Part shown: positions 13,613 to 19,229 of the stretch, piece after piece
Layout: the number at the start of each line of letters is the position of its first letter
Position numbering within the stretch: position 1 is the stretch's first letter
Assembly (NCBI GenBank): GCA_004556985.1
Contig: SFFC01000032.1
Span: 1-19,229, forward strand
DNA from: Clostridiales bacterium
GTDB taxonomy: Bacteria > Bacillota > Clostridia > Christensenellales > Aristaeellaceae
DNA length: 19,229 nt
Direction: 5' to 3'
Made by a program: the position numbers and the translations under genes
The notes under the pieces: model-generated
Told to the model about the DNA's origin: nothing
Database searches by the model: none
The model's input: the letters and a program-made list of their open reading frames with translations, nothing else

Positions 13613-16012
13613 ATGCTTCAGTTTTTGCCAAAGCGCAGCGCGCGGGAGGCGATTCCGCCGGAGCTTGAGCAGCTTGGCGTCGCCCCGAGGCTGCTTGAGC
13701 TGCTGCTGGACAGGGGACTTGATACGCCGGACAAGATCGAAGCCTATCTGCATCCCAGGCGCGAGGATCTGCACGATCCCATGCTCATGCAGGATATGGA
13801 CAAGGCTGTCGCGGTCGTTCGGGATGCGATTGGCCGCGGCGAGGAGATCGTCGTCTTCGGCGATTACGACGTGGACGGTGTGACGGCGACGGCTATCCTG
13901 CTGACCTATCTGCGCAAGCAGGGGGCAAAGGTTTCCTTTTATATTCCTGACCGGCACGGGGAGGGCTACGGCCTCAACCTCGCGGCCGTGGAGCAGATCG
14001 CTTCCCGTGCCAAGCTGCTCATCACTGTCGACTGCGGCATCACCTGCCCGGCTGAGGTGCGCCACGCCCGGAAGCTGGGCATGCGCGTGATTGTCACGGA
14101 TCACCATCAGCTCGGCCCGGAGCTGCCGCAGTGCGAGGCTGTGCTCAATCCGCTGATGGGCAGCTATCCGTTTCGCCGGCTCTGCGGCGCGGGCGTGGCC
14201 TTCAAGCTGGTCCAGGCGCTGGGCGGCGTCGAGGCGATCGAGCCGCTCTGGGAGCTGGCTGCGCTGGCGACGATTGCGGATATTGTTCCGCTGATGGGAG
14301 AAAACCGAGTGATCGTCTCCTTTGGTCTGGCCGATATGGCCAGGACCAAGCGGCCGGGGCTGATCGCGCTGATGGAGTCCGCCGGGGTCGAGCCAAAGAG
14401 CGTCTCCTCGTCAGACGTCGCCTTCAAAATGGCGCCGCGCATTAACGCCGGCGGCAGGCTGGCGCTCGCCTCGCGCGGCGTCGAGCTGCTGACCACGCGC
14501 AAGCTCGACGTGGCCAAGGAAATCGCCGACGAGCTCGATCAGGACAACGTCAAGCGGCGCGAGCTCGAGATCGACATCTTCACGCAGGCGGACGCCATCG
14601 CTCGAAGGGAGATCGATTTCAGGGAGGAGCGCGCCATTGTTGTCAGCGGCGAGGGATGGAATCCCGGCGTGATCGGGCTGGCCGCCTCTCGGCTGGTGGA
14701 AAAATACAAGTGGCCGACGGTGCTGCTCTCGCAGGACGGCGGCGTCTGCGTTGGCTCCGCGCGATCCATTCCCGGGGTCGACATCCATCAGGCGATGTCG
14801 GAATGCCGGGATCTGTTCGTCCGCTTCGGCGGCCACGCGCAGGCGGCGGGGCTGACGATCGAGACGAAGCATGTGCCCGAATTCCGGCGCAGGCTGACGC
14901 AGGCCATCCGCAGGCAGGCCAAGCCCGAGGCCTTTATCCCGACGGAGGAATACGACCTGGAGCTGGAGCTGTCCGAGATGACGGAGGAGCTGGTCGCTGC
15001 GTTTGACTCGATGCAGCCGACAGGCTTTGGCAACCCCGCGCCGGTCTTCTGTGTGCGCGGCGTGCATACGACGGACGTGCGGCAGATCGGCAAGGACGGC
15101 GCCCATCTTCGGATGCGTCTGGCGCAGGGCGGCGAGATGCGAAACGCGATCGCCTTCCGAATGGGCCCGCGTGCCCGCTCGATGCCGGAGGTGATCGAGG
15201 CAGTGGTCAGCCTGTCCATCAACGAATGGCAGGACAGGCGCAGCGTCCAATGCGAAATCCGGCAGGTTCAGGCATACATGCCCGCCAAGGCGTTTCTGCA
15301 GGAATGCCAGCGACAGGAGGGCGAGATCGACCGTGCGCTGCTTGAGACGCTCTTACGCAGGGACCCGGCGCGCGCGGACGGCGCAGAGCGCATGAAGCTC
15401 GAGGAAGCGAAGCGGGTGCTCTCGGATGAATTGCTGACGGCTTATCAGGGGACGCTTCTGTGTGTGCATACCCTTCCGGCGCTGAAGATGGCGAACATCC
15501 ATCTGGCGATTCTGCATGCGCAGCTCGACTATGCGCTGGGAGAGCTGAGCGACGAGCGGATGTTTAACACGCTCGTGATGGCGCCCGATTGGGCGCAGAT
15601 CCGCTGCAGACCGCGGGCAATCGTCATGCTGGATGGGTTTATGAGCGACGCCGAGCGAGGCAGCGTGCTCGAGCAATTCCCAGAGGCGAGAATCATCGAG
15701 GTTTCCGGGCTGGAGCAGCAGAGCGCCGCTGCCGCGCAGCGGCTGCTGCCGCCGGACGACGCGCTCAGGACGCTTTATCGCGCGCTGCGCCAGCGCGAGG
15801 CGATGGACAATACGCTGTCCGTTCTCGCCTCGCAGACGAGCATGACCGAGAGCATGGCGCTGTGCGGGCTGTATATTTTCAAGGAGCTTGCGCTCATCGA
15901 ATTTACGGCGTCGCCCTTCCGCTATCGGCTGCTGCCCAGTGGCAAGGTTTCGCTGGAGGCGAGCGCCATTCGCACAAGGCTGCAGGAGCTCGCATCGGCC
16001 AGGGGAGGCTGA
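13613..16012 (+). CDS. recJ: Single-stranded-DNA-specific exonuclease RecJ (long Gram-positive form)
   Basis: RecJ degrades single-stranded DNA 5' to 3' in recombination and mismatch repair, with Mn/Mg as cofactor. The DHH phosphoesterase domain shows VFGDYDVDGVTATAIL (D84, D86, D88), LLITVDCGI, VIVTDHHQLG (D163-H164-H165) and APRINAGGRLALA. The DHHA1 domain shows VIGLAASRLVEKYKWPTVLLS and GGHAQAAG (406-413). An OB-like domain covers about 460-560, and a further C-terminal region of about 240 residues is typical of the roughly 785-aa Bacillus type but absent from the 577-aa E. coli enzyme. Length is 799 aa. The ATG at 13613 has AAAGGAGG at 13598-13605. It is followed by rel after only 50 bases, without the apt gene usually found between them. 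Confidence 0.96.
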   Translation: MLQFLPKRSAREAIPPELEQLGVAPRLLELLLDRGLDTPDKIEAYLHPRREDLHDPMLMQDMDKAVAVVRDAIGRGEEIVVFGDYDVDGVTATAILLTYLRKQGAKVSFYIPDRHGEGYGLNLAAVEQIASRAKLLITVDCGITCPAEVRHARKLGMRVIVTDHHQLGPELPQCEAVLNPLMGSYPFRRLCGAGVAFKLVQALGGVEAIEPLWELAALATIADIVPLMGENRVIVSFGLADMARTKRPGLIALMESAGVEPKSVSSSDVAFKMAPRINAGGRLALASRGVELLTTRKLDVAKEIADELDQDNVKRRELEIDIFTQADAIARREIDFREERAIVVSGEGWNPGVIGLAASRLVEKYKWPTVLLSQDGGVCVGSARSIPGVDIHQAMSECRDLFVRFGGHAQAAGLTIETKHVPEFRRRLTQAIRRQAKPEAFIPTEEYDLELELSEMTEELVAAFDSMQPTGFGNPAPVFCVRGVHTTDVRQIGKDGAHLRMRLAQGGEMRNAIAFRMGPRARSMPEVIEAVVSLSINEWQDRRSVQCEIRQVQAYMPAKAFLQECQRQEGEIDRALLETLLRRDPARADGAERMKLEEAKRVLSDELLTAYQGTLLCVHTLPALKMANIHLAILHAQLDYALGELSDERMFNTLVMAPDWAQIRCRPRAIVMLDGFMSDAERGSVLEQFPEARIIEVSGLEQQSAAAAQRLLPPDDALRTLYRALRQREAMDNTLSVLASQTSMTESMALCGLYIFKELALIEFTASPFRYRLLPSGKVSLEASAIRTRLQELASARGG

Positions 16013-16062
16013 GCGTGGCGTATTGAGCGCACAAGAAAAGGAACGAAAGGGGGATACCGGTT

Positions 16063-18246
16063 TTGACGCAGGAGGAATGCAAGAATCTCGATGAGCTCGT
16101 TGGAACGCTGGTGAAATACCATCCGGAAGCCAACGTGGAGCTGGTGGAGAAGGCCTATCACTTTGCCGAAAAGGCCCATGCCGGGCAGATGCGCAAGTCC
16201 GGTGAACCATACTTCATTCATCCGCTGACAGTGGCGGGCATTCTCGCCAAGCTGATGCTCGACGCGCCGACCATCGCCGCGGGGCTGCTGCATGACACCG
16301 TGGAGGACTGCGAGGACGTGACGCTCGAGGTCATCGAGCGCGAATTCGGTCAGGAGGTCGCGCTGCTGGTCGACGGCGTGACCAAGCTCAAACGGCTCGA
16401 CTTCTCCTCGCGCGTGGAGCAGCAGGCGGAGAGCATCCGCAAGATGATTCTGGCGATGAGCAAGGATATCCGCGTCGTGCTCATCAAGCTGGCGGACCGC
16501 ACGCACAACATGCGTACGCTCAAATCGCAGCCGCCGGAGAGCCAGAAGCGCATCGCGCAGGAGACGCTGGACATCTACGCGCCGCTGGCGCACAGGTTGG
16601 GCGTCTACAAGATCAAGCAGGAGCTCGAGGATCTCTGCCTGCGCTACCTCGATCCCGAGGGTTATCACAACCTGATCGTCAAGGTCGGCATGAAGCGGGC
16701 GGAGCGAGAGGCGAATATCCGCGCCGTCATCAACACGCTCAGCGACAAGATCAAGGAGATGAACATCCACTACGAGATCGACGGGCGGCCCAAGCACTTT
16801 TACAGCATCTACCGCAAGATGGTGCTCCAGCACAAGCCGTTTGAGCAGATCTTCGATCTGATTGCGATCCGCGTACTGGTCGATACCGTGCAGGACTGCT
16901 ACGCCGTGCTGGGCATCGTGCATACGCTCTGGAAGCAGGTGCCCAACCGCTTCAAGGACTACATCTCCATGCCCAAGCCCAACATGTATCAGTCGCTGCA
17001 TACGACGGTCGTGGGCGAAAACGGCATGCCCTTTGAGGTGCAGATCCGCACCTACGAGATGCATCGCATCGCGGAATACGGCATCGCGGCGCACTGGCGC
17101 TACAAGGAAGGCAAGCAGGTTGCCGACGCGCTGGACAACAAGCTCTACTGGCTGCGCCAGATTCTGGACTGGCAGAACGACACCCGCGATTCCGAGGAAT
17201 TCATCAAGTCACTCAAGGTCGATCTCTTCAGCGACGAGATCTTCGTCTTCACGCCCAAGGGCGAGATCATCGACCTGCCCAAGGGAGCGACGCCGATCGA
17301 CTTCGCTTACAGGATTCACAGTGCGGTCGGCAACAAATGCGTCGGCGCGAAGATCAACGGGCGGATTGTGACGCTCGACGCCCAGCTGGCCACGGGCGAC
17401 TTCGTTGAGATCATCACCCAGCAGAACAGCAAGGGCCCCAGCAGGGACTGGCTCAAAATCGCCAAGACCTCGCAGGCCAAGGCGAAGATCCGCCAGTTCT
17501 ACAAGAAGGAGCTCAAGGAGGAGAACATCGCCAGCGGCAAGCAGATGCTCGAGTACGAGGCCAAGCGCCAGGCCTCGAGCCTGCCCGCGCTGCTCAAGAC
17601 GGAATATGTCGAGCCGATCCTGCACAAGTTCTCCTTTGCGGATCTGGACGACCTCTATGCGGCGGTCGGCTGCGGCGGCATCACGGCGGCGCAGGTCGTC
17701 ACGCGCCTGCGCGAGGAGCAGAAGAGCCACGAAAAGCCGCTGATCCCCGTGCTGCCCAGGACGAGCGAGAACGCGCCGTTCAAGCAAAACGCCTCGGCCA
17801 AGAACGACATGGGCATCATGGTGGCCGGCCTGCCGGGCTGCCAGGTGCACTTTGCCAAATGCTGCACGCCGCTGCCGGGCGACGAGATCGTCGGCTACAT
17901 CACGCGGGGGCGCGGCGTGACGATTCACTCCAAGGAGTGCATGAACGTCAATGCCTCGCACGACCCGGCGCGCTGGGTCGCAGCGGAGTGGTCGGACACG
18001 ACCAACTCGTCCTACAACGGCTCGATTCAGATTCTGGCCTATGACCGGCACAACCTGATCGCCGACCTGATGAGCTATCTCTCTGCCCAGAAGGTGACGG
18101 TCTGCGCGCTCAACGCACGCGTGAACAGCAGCAACCAGACCTGCACGATCGAGCTGACGCTGCAGGTTGCCAACAAGCAGGAGCTTGACTGGGTGATCAA
18201 GCAGATCGCCAAGCGGCAGGATACCATCGAGATTTTCAGAATTTAA
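16063..18246 (+). CDS. rel: Bifunctional (p)ppGpp synthetase/hydrolase (RelA/SpoT family)
   Basis: This 727-aa enzyme makes and degrades (p)ppGpp, the stringent-response alarmone, from ATP and GTP/GDP at the ribosome. The hydrolase domain has HFAEKAHAGQMRKSGEPYFIHP and LLHDTVED (H77-D78), so hydrolase activity is expected. The synthetase domain has GRPKHFYSIYRKM, RFKDYISMPKPNMYQSLHT (R296-F-K-D, the RXKD form of bifunctional enzymes) and EVQIRTYEMHRIAEYGIAAH. Then come TGS (about 390-452), a helical region, the zinc-finger-like CQVHFAKCCTPLPGDEIVGY (from 593) and a C-terminal ACT domain. The start is taken as TTG at 16063 behind AAAGGGGG. HD falls at residues 77-78, as in Bacillus Rel, which supports this start; no in-frame ATG lies nearby. 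The stop is joined to the dtd ribosome site. Confidence 0.96.
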   Translation: MTQEECKNLDELVGTLVKYHPEANVELVEKAYHFAEKAHAGQMRKSGEPYFIHPLTVAGILAKLMLDAPTIAAGLLHDTVEDCEDVTLEVIEREFGQEVALLVDGVTKLKRLDFSSRVEQQAESIRKMILAMSKDIRVVLIKLADRTHNMRTLKSQPPESQKRIAQETLDIYAPLAHRLGVYKIKQELEDLCLRYLDPEGYHNLIVKVGMKRAEREANIRAVINTLSDKIKEMNIHYEIDGRPKHFYSIYRKMVLQHKPFEQIFDLIAIRVLVDTVQDCYAVLGIVHTLWKQVPNRFKDYISMPKPNMYQSLHTTVVGENGMPFEVQIRTYEMHRIAEYGIAAHWRYKEGKQVADALDNKLYWLRQILDWQNDTRDSEEFIKSLKVDLFSDEIFVFTPKGEIIDLPKGATPIDFAYRIHSAVGNKCVGAKINGRIVTLDAQLATGDFVEIITQQNSKGPSRDWLKIAKTSQAKAKIRQFYKKELKEENIASGKQMLEYEAKRQASSLPALLKTEYVEPILHKFSFADLDDLYAAVGCGGITAAQVVTRLREEQKSHEKPLIPVLPRTSENAPFKQNASAKNDMGIMVAGLPGCQVHFAKCCTPLPGDEIVGYITRGRGVTIHSKECMNVNASHDPARWVAAEWSDTTNSSYNGSIQILAYDRHNLIADLMSYLSAQKVTVCALNARVNSSNQTCTIELTLQVANKQELDWVIKQIAKRQDTIEIFRI

Positions 18247-18260
18247 AGGAGTTTTCCGGC

Positions 18261-18710
18261 ATGAGACTGGTGATACAGAGGGTGCTCGAGTCGAGCGTGC
18301 GCGTCGAGGGCAGCGTGGTAGGCAGCATCGGCAAGGGCTTCATGGTGCTCTGCGGCGTCGAGGACGGGGATACGCAGGAGGACGTTCGCTACTGCATCGA
18401 CAAAACCGTGAACCTGCGCATTTTCGAGGACGAGGCGGGCAAGATGAACCGCTCGATCCTCGACGACGGCGGCGAGATCCTTGCGATTTCGCAGTTCACG
18501 CTGCATGGCGACGTCCGCCATGGCCGCCGGCCGAGCTTCATCAAGGCGGCGCGCCCGGAGACGGCCGTGCCGCTGTACGACGCCTACTGCGAGGGCCTTC
18601 GCGCCGCAGGCGTGCATGTGGAGACCGGCATCTTCCAGACGGATATGAAGGTCTCGCTCGTCAATGACGGGCCGGTGACGCTGCTTGTCGATTCGAGGAG
18701 GACGTTCTGA
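18261..18710 (+). CDS. dtd: D-aminoacyl-tRNA deacylase
   Basis: DTD removes D-amino acids (and glycine from tRNA-Ala) mischarged on tRNAs, an RNA-based proofreading step in the cytoplasm. The 149-aa length is normal. The catalytic segment SQFTL falls at 77-81 and the cross-subunit cis Gly-Pro at G137-P138 (NDGPVTLLVDS), the same numbering as in E. coli DTD. The N-terminus MRLVIQRVLESSVRVEG is typical. The ATG at 18261 has AAAGGAG at 18245-18251, overlapping the rel stop. Its TGA overlaps the ATG of the next gene as TGATG, so rel, dtd and the hydrolase are translated from one message. Confidence 0.97.
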   Translation: MRLVIQRVLESSVRVEGSVVGSIGKGFMVLCGVEDGDTQEDVRYCIDKTVNLRIFEDEAGKMNRSILDDGGEILAISQFTLHGDVRHGRRPSFIKAARPETAVPLYDAYCEGLRAAGVHVETGIFQTDMKVSLVNDGPVTLLVDSRRTF

Positions 18711-19229
18711 TGGACAATCTCGACATTCGAACGGTTACGGGCGGGCCGCTGGAGGTCAATACCTACGTCGTGGGCCTGGGCGGCGGGCAGGAATGTCTGC
18801 TGATCGATCCTGGCGCGGAGTTTGCGTCGGTCGAAGGCGCTGTCTGCGGGCGGACGGTCACAGCCGTGCTGCTGACGCACGCGCATTTTGACCACATGCT
18901 CTATGCGCGCCCCTGGCTGGAGCGCGGCGCGAAGCTCTACGTGCATGAGCTGGATGCGCCCGCTGCCGCAGGCCGACGTGCTGCTGCACGAGAGCGATGT
19001 CATCCGGGAGGCAGGCCTTGAGCTGAGCGTTCTGCATACGCCGGGGCATACGCCCGGCGGTGTCTGTTACCAGGCGGGCGACGTGCTCTTCAGCGGCGAT
19101 ACGATGTTCTACGGCAGCTATGGCCGCGTTGATCTGCCCGGAGGCAACAACATGCAGATGGCGATGTCCCTCAAGCGGCTGCTCGCGCTGCCCAAGGAGA
19201 CGGTCGCTTATCCGGGCCACGGCATGAAG
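18710..19229 (+). pseudogene. MBL-fold metallo-hydrolase, frame-broken and cut by the window end
   Basis: This gene encodes a glyoxalase-II-like metallo-beta-lactamase-fold hydrolase, a usual neighbour of dtd in Clostridia. The ATG at 18710 has GGAGG at 18697-18701. The first frame reads well to about residue 84: LIDPGAE, then LLTHAHFDHML with metal ligands H57, H59, D61 and H62, then KLYVHELDAP. It then turns into a non-family tail and stops at 19021. The family sequence resumes in another frame from about 18963: LPQADVLLHESDV, VLHTPGHTPGGVCY, LFSGDTMFYGSYGRVDLPGG and VAYPGHGMK at the window edge. Roughly 15-20 residues that relatives carry between these parts are missing. A small deletion that is not a multiple of three, real or a sequence error, explains this. 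All other metal-binding motifs are intact. Confidence 0.85.

Noticed and set aside
18945..19021. Programmed ribosomal frameshift in the MBL gene
   Set aside because: There is no slippery heptamer followed by a pseudoknot-like structure, and expected residues are missing, which points to a deletion instead.
1..19229. CRISPR array, tRNA, rRNA, prophage or defence genes
   Set aside because: No regularly spaced repeats, cloverleaf or rRNA signatures, and no phage or defence proteins are visible. Apart from the IS, the window is largely housekeeping.

Overview
The window reads as a chromosomal piece of a GC-rich Gram-positive bacterium of the Clostridia type (Bacillota). The grounds are strong AGGAGG-type ribosome binding sites, the gene order secD-secF, long-form recJ, bifunctional rel, dtd, MBL hydrolase (a Bacillota cluster, seen in Bacillus as secDF..recJ-apt-rel-dtd), a separate short SecD, and a strong preference for G/C in third codon positions. 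Genus cannot be read from the sequence. Every convincing gene is on the + strand.

Layout. (1) 1-110: left edge without a firm gene, ending in one or two terminator hairpins. (2) About 148-1673: an AT-richer IS110-family insertion sequence. It holds a DEDD transposase with all catalytic residues, a long structured 5' non-coding end that looks like a bridge RNA, and a 9-bp direct repeat at its proposed ends. It appears to sit in the U-tract of an intrinsic terminator. (3) 1791-6152: three overlapping genes, a large secreted/membrane protein of unknown function followed by an ABC ATPase and an ABC-2 permease, probably one export or envelope complex. (4) 6253-7492: ilvE with its own near-consensus promoter and terminator. 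(5) 7558-10439: an unrecognised 345-aa protein, an RluA-family pseudouridine synthase and a Cof-type HAD phosphatase, closely spaced and followed by a probable terminator. (6) 10677-13421: a near-perfect sigma-70 promoter, a 120-aa membrane-anchored protein, secD and secF, then a strong hairpin. (7) 13431-19229: a structured leader, recJ, rel, dtd and an MBL-fold hydrolase whose frame is broken inside the window; the window ends inside this gene.

How the genes work together. secDF drives late steps of Sec export. The recJ-rel-dtd group combines DNA repair, (p)ppGpp metabolism and tRNA proofreading, a common Bacillota housekeeping grouping. apt, usual between recJ and rel in relatives, is missing. 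The ABC trio is a self-contained membrane module of unknown substrate.

The most interesting element is the IS110 left end. Its predicted RNA has two stem-loop modules. One loop carries an 8-nt match to the element's right end, and the other carries a 9-nt stretch complementary to the right junction, as expected for donor and target guides of bridge-RNA recombination. All structure and guide calls were made by eye and are untested.
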